From Aaosphaeria pasadenensis (taxonomy: Eukaryota; Ascomycota; Dothideomycetes; Pleosporales): a stretch of 64,000 nucleotides of DNA. Below are positions 35,266-47,382 of this stretch, in pieces; positions within the stretch are counted from its first letter, which is position 1; every line of letters begins with the position of its first letter. Made by a program: the position numbers and the translations under genes. The stretch covers positions 19,662 to 83,661 of the forward strand of contig JAKLMB010000058.1 in the NCBI GenBank assembly GCA_022813625.1, written 5' to 3'. The notes below the pieces were generated by a model. That model was not told where the DNA came from. It saw only the letters and a program-made list of their open reading frames with translations, and searched no databases.

Positions 35266-35833
35266 ATGCACTTGCTACCAAATCGCCCAACAATCCAACT
35301 ACCATACAAACACCCACCACCCAAGGAACCACTACCTGCAAAGCCACCATTTTCTAAGCATTTTGTCATCGCAGAGAATCTCACAGAGAAAGATTCGAAA
35401 TCAGCGCCTACTACACCAAGACAGGCATCGTGCCTGCAGGATATTTCTGCGTTCACTGATTCAACCTCGCCCCTTTCTACACCTCTACCCACCCCAAGCC
35501 AACCTTCATCTCGAACCACGCCCGCACAACCTTTGAACATCCCCCTCGCTCCGTATGAATGTAGAGAATTCAAAGGCGTACGAGGCATAGGTAAAGACGA
35601 GCATGAAAAACCGTCTACTATCACATGTCCTAACGTTAGCAGATCATGATTTCAGCGGCACCGGCAGCCCAGGTCAAGACAATCACAACCCAACGCCACC
35701 AGATTCCAAAGAGTTACCAAAGAGGAACCTCCCTAGTCCGGACATCGTCCCCATTGCAAAGCGGCATCGCGGAGATGCAGGAGGATCGCCTATCCTATCC
35801 CGATTAACGACAAGCGCGCACCGTTGTTATTAG
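35266..35833 (+). CDS. Small hypothetical protein, two exons
   Basis: Tentative gene, join(35266..35590, 35643..35833), 171 residues. ATG 35266 lies in CCACCATGC. The 52-nt intron (GTAAAG donor, CCTAAC branch, GCAG acceptor) joins two frames that would otherwise stop, which is the main support. The product is Pro/Ser/Thr-rich (about residues 60-95) with a short segment PYECREFKGVRGID and a basic C-terminal half (KELPKRNLPSPD, AKRHRGD). No domain, signal or membrane segment is recognised. An upstream in-frame ATG at 35149 would add 39 residues. It may be an orphan regulatory or disordered protein, or not a gene. Confidence 0.4.
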
Positions 35834-36223
35834 TCTTTATTACCGCTCTCATCTGAAAGTCAGACAAGCTGCTTAGGAAGCTGTTTGTTATGTACAGGCA
35901 AGAAGGGTGTGACATCTCGGATCCAATCCTGAGATTGTTATTGTGCATGGTGTACTACGCATTCGGCATTGACGCTGTTGGACTCAACATAGAAGGGAAT
36001 GAGCGCGATGTGTCTAATGTTGTCATTGTTATCGCCGTCCAGCAACGAGATCCCAGTCCATACGTCTCATCGGCGCAGAGGAGGCGGCTACGGTTTTGTC
36101 AAACCTCGAAGCAAATCGAAATCCAAGACTTGATCTCGGTCTGTTGATAAGAGCGCTGTCCGTGGTCCTGAACGTACACGATTGTCGTTGGGTGGCCGTG
36201 GGAGTAGAGTGCAATTAGAAACG
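35834..36223. other. Intergenic
   Basis: Nothing recognised between the small hypothetical gene and the minisatellite. Confidence 0.4.
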
Positions 36224-36540
36224 AGAACTAGGACGACAACTAGGACGACAACTAGGACGACAACTAGGACGACAACTAGGACGACAACTAGGACGACAAC
36301 TANNNNNNNNNNNNNNNNNNNNNNNNNNNNNNNNNNNNNNNNNNNNNNNNNNNNNNNNNNNNNNNNNNNNNNNNNNNNNNNNNNNNNNNNNNNNNNNNNN
36401 NNAACTAGGACGACAACTAGGACGACAACTAGGACGACAACTAGGACGACAACTAGGACGACAACTAGGACGACAACTACGACGACAACTAGGACGACAA
36501 CTAGGACAACTACGACGATAACTACATACGACAACTACGA
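36224..36540. repeat. 12-bp minisatellite interrupted by an assembly gap
   Basis: Tandem unit AACTAGGACGAC: about 6.5 copies before the gap (36224-36302) and about 6 near-perfect copies after it (36403-36480), decaying into ACGACAACTACG-type variants up to about 36540. The unit length is a multiple of three and it creates long stop-free frames on both strands, which I do not regard as genes. Confidence 0.95.
36303..36402. other. Assembly gap (100 N)
   Basis: Exactly 100 N in the middle of the minisatellite, the usual size for a gap of unknown length. The true array is probably longer. Confidence 0.98.
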
Positions 36541-39500
36541 CAACTACGACGACGACAAAATTCCCAATCCACATTAGGAGAACAGGGTATGTATATGACG
36601 ACAGCAGAGACAGAAAAAGATTCACTCGGATTACTGGTAGATCTTCCACTACGATTAAATTCGTTCTATTTAGCTGTGTACAAAATATGATTTTATTAGA
36701 GAGAGAGAGAGAGAAAGTGGGTGAGATAGACACATCCATCCATGAATGATAAAGCAAGAAGATCTTTAACTGTCACAATTTTTTTCTTCTAGTATACGCC
36801 GAAGGCGCGGTGGGTTGCTTGTCCCTGTCATATTTCACACAAACACAAACAGAGAATCATACTATCAATGATGTACAGATCTACTTACCACAACAGGAGA
36901 TAAATGTGTTGCTTTTTCCTCGGCTCAGCACTTTTGCGTGCGGGTGAGATGGGGACGTGTATGTACGTATGTATGTACATCAGGATGACTGCTTATCCCG
37001 TCAAGCCACCCGCTCACGCTATCGAGATCCGACTATCGGATCTGAGATGTCTTGTTGATAGTACATATCATGACTGTGCCTACAGCGTTCGTACGGGGCT
37101 TGGTGGGAATCGAGCGGTCAGTATCAATCGGATGGCATAACCTGCCAATGTTCTGAGGGGGAGGAAAAGGTGTAATGGCAAATGCGAATTCAAGCCCGAG
37201 AGATGAAGTGAGGATTAGTAGTAGTAGACGTTTGGTCTTGGACGGTCGATGTACATGTACCTGCAACTATACATCCGTCCGCCCGTCGGTGCAGGACTTC
37301 TCAGTCACTTACTCAGACGGATTGATTGGAATTCTCTGTGTCTGACTCTGCCTCTTGGCCGTGTCTGGTCTGTACTTTGGGTGAGGATGCGGAGGTTGTA
37401 GTACGCGCAATCTTCCCAAACACGATCGCACAAGCACAAGCATAAGTTGTTTTGCCGGACATTTTGTGATGATCTGTCAATTGCATGCCCGCCGAGATGG
37501 GGAAACGGAAAAGCTTGTTGAAGAACAAAATGCCGGTGCTTCATGTCGTCGTCTTGGAACGACAATGCTCTCTAAACGCAAGGAGCGGTTTCCGATAGGT
37601 AGGAGGGACATGGTTGTCGAAACCGTCCTAACGAACAACCGTCCGTCACTTGACTCCCACGACATCCGTAGTTTGATCTGGGCACTTTGGGGGAGAAACA
37701 ATTCTACCAGATAAATCAGCAAGCGCCCGTCGCACTGAAGTAGAGTGTGGGCGGGGGGAAAAGACATCTCAGGAAATGCCGCAAGTCTTGGGTCGCAGGA
37801 GCAGGAGCAGGTCCCTGAAACAAACCTCATGCCCGACGTCGACCAACGAAGCAGTGTTCCCAAAAGCAATGCTACGAAGCATCATCATCGACGGACGCAT
37901 CGGTCCACACGCTGACTGCGATCTACGACCTGCAGCCAGGCGCGGCGCTGCCCGTAATCTCCCGGCGCTTCCATGTCCGCCTAGGCACATGTGCATACCG
38001 ATATTCAGATGACGATCCCGAGCTCTCTCTTTCGGGAGACCGACCTGCGGCTCTGTCGTCGCATACGATCTGGGGAGAGACAAAATAACTGAGCCATTTA
38101 TGAAGGTTACGGACAAGACTCGCCAAGTCCGTCTGTGTGACCGCCGAGAACTATATGGAATTCTTTCTTGTCGCGGGAAACGGCTTGTTTGGTCGAGCCA
38201 AGATGCGATTGCTACCTGATATCCAGCCAGAGGGTTCGATCCTCTGCGCACAAAGGGGGAGGCTCTTTACTCGGTGCAAATGTCCATGGGGAATCTTACA
38301 AAGTGCCACAGGACGACGCATTGACGTTGGAGTGGCAATCCCGCTCGAGAGATGGAAGAATTTGGGTTTACCTGTTGTTTGTTTGGTCGGAGATTATTTT
38401 TGATACACACCGCGGGGGAAAAGAGTTTATTACGCAAGGATGCTTGGTGTTTGAAGCTTCCTTGCCTTGCGTGAGGGTAGAATTGCTTTTCATGATGTGC
38501 ATCATTGCTTTCTACGGTGCACATCATTGCGAATCGACGAAGGCCGTGACGACGCAATGACGCGTCCGACGATGCGCAGTAAGAACGACACGACTGCAAT
38601 GGATATCTTCAATCGACACCGCCGTGTTGATGATGAGTACGCTGCTGCTACGACTGCTGCTACAGACCGCTCGGGCAGTGTGCAGTACGCTGTGCTGTGA
38701 ATCTTTGATGCGCTGTCCTCGCCAAGGGACGAGTTTCGCACAGGGCACTACGCAACCATCGGTGGATCGTGGGGAAATGTTTCGCCATCTGGTCACGAGC
38801 ATTGAGGGCACACGCAATTTGCTGGAGATTGCGACCGTAATAGACTCGAAAGAAGGGTGATATTGTGCGCTTCTGCCAAGCGCGGAAGCTGACCAGCGAC
38901 TCGATCCGCCCAGCAATTCCGTGGACAGAGCCAAGCTCGAGGCCTATACAGGAAATTGCCAAGTGGTGGAAACGAGGGGACAATTCCTGTCGTAACAAGG
39001 TTGCAGAAATGGAGGAAGCACAGAGCTGTCGGCAGCTAGACAAAGGTTATTCTGGGCGACTCGACTCTACTCTTGAGGTTTGGAACGGTACTGTACGATA
39101 CAGTACGGTCCATTGCAGTGTATGGCATTCTGCAAGGACATGTCTGTGTTCAAACATACGTCGTCTTGAAGGCTCTGCGTGCGCTGTAGATCCCTGAAGA
39201 TCGCAGTGACGACCACAGGCCGAGACGCCAAGTGATAAGTCGCATTTCTATTGGAACCGTCTTGATGGATTGTTGCACGTCGTGGACGGAGGGAAAGGGA
39301 GGACGAGTCCATTGAGGCATAACGCGCGCCTTGAAAGCGCCGGGCCAAGGCCGAAGCAACACGGCTTTGAATGCTCGTTACAGGAGAAAATGAACAAGTA
39401 GAGGAGATGCAACTGCATTACGATCCTTTCGATCCTGCGGGAGGAGAAAGTTGCGAACGGTGAACAGCCGTCGATGAGGCTCTTGGCTGTGCTAGTCCAT

Positions 39501-41410
39501 GAGCATCTCGAGCAGTGTAATGAGGCGGACGGCCGATGTCGCCGAAAGGTCCAAGCCAGTACACCTGTTGTACTGTGTACGGAGTGGGAGAATTCAGAAC
39601 GCGAACGGCGAGCCCTCTCCCCCCCGGTCCATTCCAGTGCCCCCCACGGACGACAGCCGCGCAGGTGGCCTGGGCGAGCTAAGCATATGCTGCATCTCTA
39701 TGCTACTGCAGGTGCCGCTGTACGTGACTGTGGGGGAGAGAGCACGGGGAGAATGCGAATGCGCGCCATTGGCCTGGAGGGCGTAATGAAAGAAATACGA
39801 AAGCGTCAGACTCACCGCTAGGCACAATAATAAACCAATGCCATATCGCATCCCTACTGTGTACTCTCACACGAGGAGGGGGGCGAAACGGCGGAAATGC
39901 AGGAAATTGTGTGAGCTTGCCATGATGGCGTAGTTCTGGAAGGGTCATGGGTCGACCATCTGGGGTAAAGATCCCCGCACCAGGCGTTTCTGGCGGTCTC
40001 TGGATTCTGTGCGGGTTATTCACAAGAAGTCATCGCGACACATTAATGAGTCGCTCGCGGTCTGTTATTGCACGCTTGATGATGCGGACGTGTAGATGAA
40101 GACGAATGATATAGGGCGGCTGCGGGGATAGTCGGGCGGCCAGGCCAGACAGGGCGATCGCGAGTAGTTGCTGCACGTCGTCGGGATTTAACTCAACAAA
40201 ACGGTGAACGTGGATGTTGAAGTTGATGTTGAGGAAGGCCTGGATCTGTAGAGGCGTTGTTTCAACAACGGGTTGTATGAGACTGAGAAACTCAAATGGT
40301 GAGACGTGGATGGGGGAAGCCAGACGATGACTTCCTATTTGGAGAGTCTGTGTTAGTTCAGAGGGAGTGTATTGTAAGAATTGAAGTCAGTCAGTGCCGA
40401 AAATGAGGAAACGAGGTATGTACCCCTAGATGAACCTAGAGATGAAGATGGAAATGGAAATGTATCTGGAGGTGTGGTTGTCGTTGTGGGTGTAGGTTCG
40501 CACGATGATGTGCAGTTCAGTTTGAGACCACAAAGCGGTAAAGAGTTTTTGCGGGGTCCAGAGCGTATACAATACGGCGTATATACTGTGTATGAGTATC
40601 ACTGGTACAAAATGATACAGTCATGTTACACACGGTTTGGAGAAGGCACGCCTGAGAGCGACTTGCATCTGCACCTGCAACTGCACCTAACGTGTGGGGG
40701 GTGAAGATACTCCATACAATGCAGATAGAATGCATCTTTAGTAGTGTACTTCGGTAGCAATCGACGGCCAGGGCATGCACAGCGATGGAGGTGGCGCATA
40801 AACGAAGAATCGATCGATGGATCGAATGGGCGAGGGGGTATGAAATGCGGAGGTGGATGTTGGGTGAGGATGAGGATGCGAAAGTATGCATCGAGGGAAC
40901 GAAAGTGAGGGTGGGGAGGTTGAGTGGAAGGATGAGTTAGATATTGAGGTTGAGGGGGGTGACAGATTGCGGCACAGCGGTTGGATGGATGGAGGAGTAG
41001 AAACGAGGCCGAAGCGGGTCAAGAGAGACGGGCTGAAGCTTGGGGGATGGAGATGGAGGAATAATTAGAAGCGATACGGTGGTGAATGGGTGAAGGGTAT
41101 GTATGCCATATGGGATGAAATAGAATGAAAAGGGTATGGGTCGTGAGGAGAGATACGAAGTAAGAGGTAGGGATGGGATGAGGGGGCATCAGTGCATACG
41201 CTGTATGTACCATGTATCTAGGCATCTATTGTATAGAGACTGGTATGGGGTCTGTCTCTATAAATTATTGGAGAGAGAGGAATCTAGTAATAATTCATAC
41301 GGAGTACGAAGAAGATAATTAGCTATACGCCGTACTGTAGTCTGTGTAGCTATTGGGACGATGCAAAACGGAGTTGGGTGAGGTGAGGTGAACGGACGAC
41401 ACGATAGGGA

Positions 41411-41442
41411 AGGGAAGGAAGGAAGGAAGGAAGGAAGGAAGG
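41411..41442. repeat. AAGG microsatellite
   Basis: About eight tandem AAGG units. Confidence 0.9.
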
Positions 41443-41569
41443 GTAAGAATAGGGAAGGCGCGTGGGGTTGTTGCATATGCTGCAGCTGGAGGGAAGGAAC
41501 CTCGACTCGTGCCTTCTCTGGCTGATTTTGGTTTTGTATGCGCGATTTTATTCCATCTTGTCTGGTCCT

Positions 41570-41592
41570 GTCTTGTCTTGTCTTGTCTTGTC
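41570..41592. repeat. TCTTG microsatellite
   Basis: Four to five tandem TCTTG units (CTGTCTTGTCTTGTCTTG type). Confidence 0.85.
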
Positions 41593-44500
41593 GTCTAATA
41601 ATTCACCGTCACCACGAGTTAGGTGGCTGCAAACCACTAACTACGCACTAGGCTAACAAGAGATTAGGAAGGCTGAAAGGTATTGCACTCCATCCATGCT
41701 GCGTACGGAGTGCATATGTATATGTATAATTACAAAAAGTATGGTATGTATCGAATGTTGGAAGTCTAGTCGGTGTGTAGAAAGTGTGTGAGAAGCGTGA
41801 GAGACGGGATGGATGAATGGATTATTTCAAGTAGGAAGGCTGAGGAACAGAGGATGCTGACTTGTAGGAGCGGATGCAGCGCTTGCCTCTTGTCTCTCTC
41901 TGTTCTCTCTTACCAATTGCTTCCCTCTCTTTTCTCTAGGTTAGGTAGTTAGATACTAGATACTCCGTAGTCCGTACTCCTAGCACTACTACTCGAGGTA
42001 GAACGACGAGTAATCATTATTATATTGTCCATACACAACTCGGACTGGCTCCCGTGCTCTCATCGGCCTCATTACAAGACACCCACTAGTGTTCGTTATA
42101 AACACTACGGTAGATACACACGTACTGTGGTACGCACCCACACGCACATGCAACACAATCTATCGTGTATGCCCTGCCCTGCCGTGTATATGTTATGCAT
42201 TGTGAATCTCTCCGTCCTATCGCTGGACCGCCCATCATCTGGCTGTAAGTGTGAGAGAGTAGTGTATGTGATGTGATATGATGTTGGTGCGGGGTGCGAA
42301 GGTGTGAAAAAACCCGGAACAGGCGATATATTATCACTGTAAAGTAGGGTATGGAGGGGGATCCCCATGTCAAAGATCGACCACGTTGATTGCAAGCCTG
42401 ACAGAACCGACACACTTGAAGATGGATAGACGACGGCTGGCTGGTGGGCGGCGGATCATGGCTGAAAGGTTTGCAGGATTCTTTCCTCTCCTCCTAGGGA
42501 TCTTGGGGATTCTTGGGAGGGGCGCATCTCGACTCTTCCTTTGGAAGGTCGACGGGACGGGCGTCTGCGCATGCGCAATGATTACTGGTGGTAACTATTT
42601 CCATTTAGAATGGTATGAGTGTCCACGATGTGTGACGGGATCGTGGAGCACAGAGTACGGAGTACCATTTACTACTTGTGCAGTATGGGTAGTGGTGTCG
42701 GGGTTTCACCATCCGGGCGTTGGGGCTCCCATGTGGTGGTTGAAGGCGAGTCACCCGCCGCCATTATTGCCGCCGTTGTTGTTCATCATCCATTATCCGT
42801 CATTCGTCATGCCGTCAATCCTGTCATCAACCTCCATGGAGTTCTTTGAAGTTCGTTTACGAGTGATGATGGATCGGGTAGAGCCAAGAGCAGGTAAACA
42901 AGCAATGATGGCGGGTCGGATGGTCATATTCCATCATCGTCGTCAGGGCTTCGGCAGTAGTTACTCATACGTACGAGGTGCTATCTGTGATCTGTGTAGT
43001 GACGACTTACCCTCGTAACCTGGAGGCGGTCAGGGGGTGGGCACTGGGAGGGGAGGGATGGAGGGATAGATGGGGTGCCCGACGTTTCGTCACTTTTTCT
43101 CGCCTGTGACCCGGTTTGGGGTTGGCGCTGGTACTCCCACTCCCACTCCCATCGCTAACTAGACTCTATTAATGAAGCAAACAACAAGGGCCGTCCGTAT
43201 TAAATTCCAGTATCAGTAATGGTGACAGTATCGGATCGGTAACAGCGGTAACAGTTACATACAAGTACTTTGTACGGCCTAGGTAGTCCGGCCTTTGATC
43301 CTTGACCCTGTCTGTGCCCTCTGCCTTTGCCAATGCCTACACCAAAGACAGAGAGTTTATTACCACAAGTTATCTAGCAGCCTGGGAGGTATTCAGGTAT
43401 CTGTGTCCCTTGACTATTATTACCTACGAGGTATTGTGCCCTCTGCCGACGGTATTGGTATGATGTATTTCAGGCTACCCCGTCTCCCCCATATCATATT
43501 CCATATCCACATCCATAGTTATATTTTACCCTGGTTTGGTTCTTGGTGCCCTTTCTCTAGTAATAATAATCCTGCGTCAATCCTAGATGACTTACTTAGT
43601 CACTGACTGTTCAGTAATAATAGCTCAGTTTGGTCAATCCTTCTATCCGTCATGCGGGCATTCGGTCAGTCAGTGGTAGGCGGGCGAAGCGAAAGGCACC
43701 TAGGCAGGCAAGCAAGCAATACCTCTTTTGTGTCTACACTCCCAACACTCTATTATTACTCTTAATAGAGTTAATAGAGTAGAGCATCGTACCCTATGAG
43801 CGTAAGAGCGTATGAGCGTATAACGACATAGATAGCCATAGGTACGAGTAGAATAAGCGCAGCAACTCCACCCGTCCGTCTACTCTGCCTTGCCCTGCCC
43901 TGCCCTGCTTGCCCTGACCCTGCCACCTGCACTGCACACACACAGTAGGGGACTAACTGGTAGTGTAGTTAGTTTAGGCCTATTAACAGTTACCATTCCC
44001 GCCTTCTCGCTCGCTCTCAGTCTCTCAATCCCACCTTTTTTTCTCTCTCTTCCGCCTTCCCTCTCTCTCCCACTTCCATCACTGACCTCGCTCCCACCCA
44101 CCCACACCCACATGCACACTAAGTTACCACTACCCACTACCACCCACTACCCAATACCCAGTAACCACCACCACCTTTTACCATTCACCACTATTAACTT
44201 ACACTTACCACTCTACCACTGACGACCTTTGAGACTACGGGTAGACCCACCATACCTTTTGGTCTTCGCAATTCCATTTCCCTTTTTCCCTTTGCCTTTC
44301 CCCTACTACCACTCCAATCCTATCTATCTACTGTTACCATCTACCACTCACTACTCCATCCTACTACCCTACTTTTCCTCTTTGCTTTAACAATCCCCGA
44401 TTCCCGCCCTCATCCTCCTCTCCCTCTTGTCCCATTATCTTACTCCCTCCCCTCCCCCAATTCCTCTCCCACTACACCAACATACCTACTACCTACCACT

Positions 44501-45057
44501 ACTACTACCACTACACATTGCACCACTAATCAACACCACCACCACAACTACTACAACAACCACCATCGAAACTCTTCACGACTACACACTACAGGATTAT
44601 TATTTGAAAAGAACAAATAACAATCCTCCTCCGCTGCTCACCGGCCTTCAATCGCAGATTCATTTCCATTTCCCCGTCGGATGGCTCTCTTGCGCCTGAC
44701 GTCTTCACATCGAATCGCCGCCGCTGCAGTGCCAGTTTTGCACTGTCGCTCGTGTACCTCCCTCCGATCCTCGTCCTATCACCGCCCGAGTTCCCTGCAA
44801 AGAGCTTAGAAAGTTACAGCATTGGAAATATACCGCATACGGCATACCGCGTAGACACCCTGACCTCTCTCTGTCGTACAGCAACACCAAAAGATTTCCC
44901 AATAGTCAATAGTCCACTCCGCTCTAGATCGTCACAATCCCGAGAACAGATCAGTTCCCTCCGCTCCTCGCACAAGCCGCACCGCCGATCGCAATCAACC
45001 TACTGAACAATTCCCCCGACTTACCCCAAAAGCAGTTCAATTGCCCAGATTATTGCC

Positions 45058-47382
45058 ATGGCTTCTGTCGCTTCTTCCAATACGCCACGATTGGCTACGA
45101 CCTTCGAGGAAACACATAAATCCGTTCCTGCTGCAGCCCCGGCTGCTCCTGCTTCTTCTGCACCCGAGTGGAAGAGGGATTCGCGCGTCGTCGAATATCA
45201 GACTCCCATTCCCGAAGAGGACGAAAGTGTCGGCACAGCAAGTGAGACCACCGAACCTCTCACCCCAAACAGTGACACCGCCTTCTCGAATCCTTTCAAA
45301 CAGGACGACTCTTCGTCTTCGGACGCTGCACAGAAGAAACCGGACATGAACACACGTCGCTCCATGCTCGACCTTCCCCCCTCTGCCCCACGGGCGGCTC
45401 CTTCCCGGTCTTTCACCGACCTGGCACCAACTCCCGTCACTCGCGTTCAGTCACACCTCTCAACTACACCCGCACAACCCATCAAAGGCAACCCTGTGAC
45501 TCGTACCAAGTCCAACACTAAGCTCAGCTCTTCGCCCACCGACCAAAGCCCGGACAAACCAGGACTCACCAAGAGGGTCGGCTCTTTCATGAGGAGTAAA
45601 CTCCATAGGACGCCCTCCCATAAGGATGGACCCAATAACAGCGGCAGCCCACCCACCGTGAATACGACACCCGTCACGGATGCAGAGACCAGCTCACCCG
45701 TGACTTCCCCTCAGCAGACTGAAAAAGTCATGCAGAGTGAAAAACTCATGGTCAAGACGGGCGTCGATGGCCCCACCGAGGTCTCTTCCCCAACTATCAA
45801 CATTCCCAAGTACAGGCGACTCAGTTCTTTCTCCCTGTCTGGCCGAAACACCCCAAAGTCTTCCCACAACAACTCTCCTCCTTCGCCCGGGTCGCCTTCC
45901 AGCACCATCTCGGACGAAGTTGCCCAGCAGAAGCAGGCTTTCGGCCACAAGCATTCTACCTCGTCCACCGCCATTTCCAGCATGAACAAGTCGCGCGGAC
46001 CCGGAATCACTTGGGCGGGCGGAGGCAAAGACAGCAAGAAGCACTCTCGCTTCTCGCGTAGACGTTCCGCCAGCACGGAAACCGTCCCGAGGATGGAAGG
46101 CGACGACAAGACGGTCGGCCTTGTCGACACCTTCTCCAAACCCGCTAACGAAGGTGTGGGAATGAAGGCACGCCGTCTCAGTTTGAGTCTGCCAGACGAG
46201 TTCGTCGTCGACTCCTGTGATCTCGACAAGGAATTCAAGAGCTCGAGTCTGATGCCCGGCAAGCGAGGCAAATGCCTCGGACGAGGTGCCACCGCTGAGG
46301 TTCGCATCATGGCTCGCAAGGGTGCCTTCGGACACGAGGATTTGGTCGCCGTCAAGGAGTTCCGAGTCCGCGAGAGGGACGAGGACGAGGAGGACTACAT
46401 CAAGAAGATCAAGTCCGAGTACAGCATCGCTAAGAGCCTGCATCACCCCAACATCGTCGAGACTGTTCGTCTCTGCACTAACCGCGGCCGATGGAACCAC
46501 GTCATGGAGTTCTGTGCCCATGGCGAGCTGTTCTCGCTGGTCGAGCGCAAGCTGTTCGCCGCTGGCTCTGAGGGGTATTACTCCCTTCAGGACCGAATGT
46601 GCTTCTTCAAGCAGTTGCTCCGCGGAGTGGATTATCTTCACTGCCATGGAATCGCTCACCGCGACATCAAGCTCGAGAATCTCCTGCTCAGCAAGGACGG
46701 CTACCTCAAGATCTCTGATTTTGGCGTTGCTGAGGTCTTCAGCGGCGAGCACCCGGGTCTCCGTGCTGCCGGAGGCGAATGTGGCAAGAACATGGGTGAG
46801 GTCCGCCTGTCCAACCCTGGCATTTGCGGTAGTTTACCATACATCGCACCCGAAGTCCTGGAGAAGAAGGGAAGCTATGACCCCCGCCCGCTCGATGTCT
46901 GGTCCTGCGCCATCGTTTACTTGACCATGACCTTTGGCGGCTGCCCCTGGCAGGCCGCAAAGACAGAGTTCGAGTACTACGCCAGGTTCAAGAAGGGTTG
47001 GGACAAGTGGTTGGAGGAGCATCCGGACGGAGAAATCACCGACGGTGCCGATGGCCACCCCAAGTGCGGCCAACTGTTCAGCTTCATCAACCCACCCAAC
47101 GTCAAGAGGCTGTTGTTGAAGATGCTGCACCCCATCCCGGAGAAGCGCATCACCATTCGCGAGGTCATGAACTCGAATTGCATCAAGAACATTGAATGCT
47201 GCTGTCCAGACAGCTACGAAGACCCCGCCTGCTGCATCGATGCGTCGAAGATGAACGGCAAGCAACTGAACAAGGTGACTGCCACGAAGCGTCTCCTTCA
47301 CCACCACGTTCCCCCGGCGCCTGAGAAGAAGATCGCCAAGGCCTTCCAGCACCGCTTCGACATGGGTGACGGCTGGAGCTGA
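45058..47382 (+). CDS. Ser/Thr protein kinase, Sat4/Hal4-type
   Basis: Intronless, 774 residues, start in GCCATGG context. The first 390 residues are Ser/Thr/Pro-rich and disordered, as in yeast Hal4/Sat4, Hal5 and Npr1. The kinase domain spans about residues 400-740: glycine loop LGRGATAEV, VAVKEF (K433), IKSEYSIAKSLHHPNIV, HRDIKLEN (D536), ISDFGVAEVF (D554), GSLPYIAPEVL and DVWSCAIVYLTMTFGG. The block GGCPWQAAKTEFEYYARF and the Cys-rich C-terminus (NIECCCPDSYEDPACC) are typical of the filamentous-fungal Sat4 group. Yeast relatives stabilise plasma-membrane potassium and nutrient transporters and promote salt tolerance, so ion homeostasis is the likely role. The gene stands alone, with 9 kb and 5.7 kb of gene-poor flanks. 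Confidence 0.94.
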   Translation: MASVASSNTPRLATTFEETHKSVPAAAPAAPASSAPEWKRDSRVVEYQTPIPEEDESVGTASETTEPLTPNSDTAFSNPFKQDDSSSSDAAQKKPDMNTRRSMLDLPPSAPRAAPSRSFTDLAPTPVTRVQSHLSTTPAQPIKGNPVTRTKSNTKLSSSPTDQSPDKPGLTKRVGSFMRSKLHRTPSHKDGPNNSGSPPTVNTTPVTDAETSSPVTSPQQTEKVMQSEKLMVKTGVDGPTEVSSPTINIPKYRRLSSFSLSGRNTPKSSHNNSPPSPGSPSSTISDEVAQQKQAFGHKHSTSSTAISSMNKSRGPGITWAGGGKDSKKHSRFSRRRSASTETVPRMEGDDKTVGLVDTFSKPANEGVGMKARRLSLSLPDEFVVDSCDLDKEFKSSSLMPGKRGKCLGRGATAEVRIMARKGAFGHEDLVAVKEFRVRERDEDEEDYIKKIKSEYSIAKSLHHPNIVETVRLCTNRGRWNHVMEFCAHGELFSLVERKLFAAGSEGYYSLQDRMCFFKQLLRGVDYLHCHGIAHRDIKLENLLLSKDGYLKISDFGVAEVFSGEHPGLRAAGGECGKNMGEVRLSNPGICGSLPYIAPEVLEKKGSYDPRPLDVWSCAIVYLTMTFGGCPWQAAKTEFEYYARFKKGWDKWLEEHPDGEITDGADGHPKCGQLFSFINPPNVKRLLLKMLHPIPEKRITIREVMNSNCIKNIECCCPDSYEDPACCIDASKMNGKQLNKVTATKRLLHHHVPPAPEKKIAKAFQHRFDMGDGWS

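Larger units (their letters stand above)
36541..45057. other. Long gene-poor region
   Basis: 8.5 kb in which I find no gene with splice support, domain or coding character on either strand. It contains GA, AAGG and TCTTG microsatellites, three TACGGAGTA/TACTCCGTA motifs (41298, 41961, 42656), and from about 43860 to 44620 a long pyrimidine- and CCA-rich tract that is probably promoter and 5' UTR of the kinase at 45058. Open frames up to 210 codons (such as 42386-43018) look random. Confidence 0.5.

Noticed and set aside
36088..36757. Long repeat-encoded proteins across the minisatellite (Val/Leu-, Thr/Arg- or Ser/Arg-rich)
   Set aside because: They exist only because the 12-bp unit has no stops; they cross a gap of unknown sequence and have no unique flanking coding sequence.
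38190..38262. tRNA-like sequence with GGTTCGATCC and an A-box-like TGGTCGAGCC
   Set aside because: The T-arm loop and stem do not fit canonical spacing, and no acceptor stem can be paired from the flanks.
42386..43018. 210-codon open frame in the gene-poor region
   Set aside because: No recognisable motif, odd composition (Trp, Met, His-rich patches) and no splice or promoter support.
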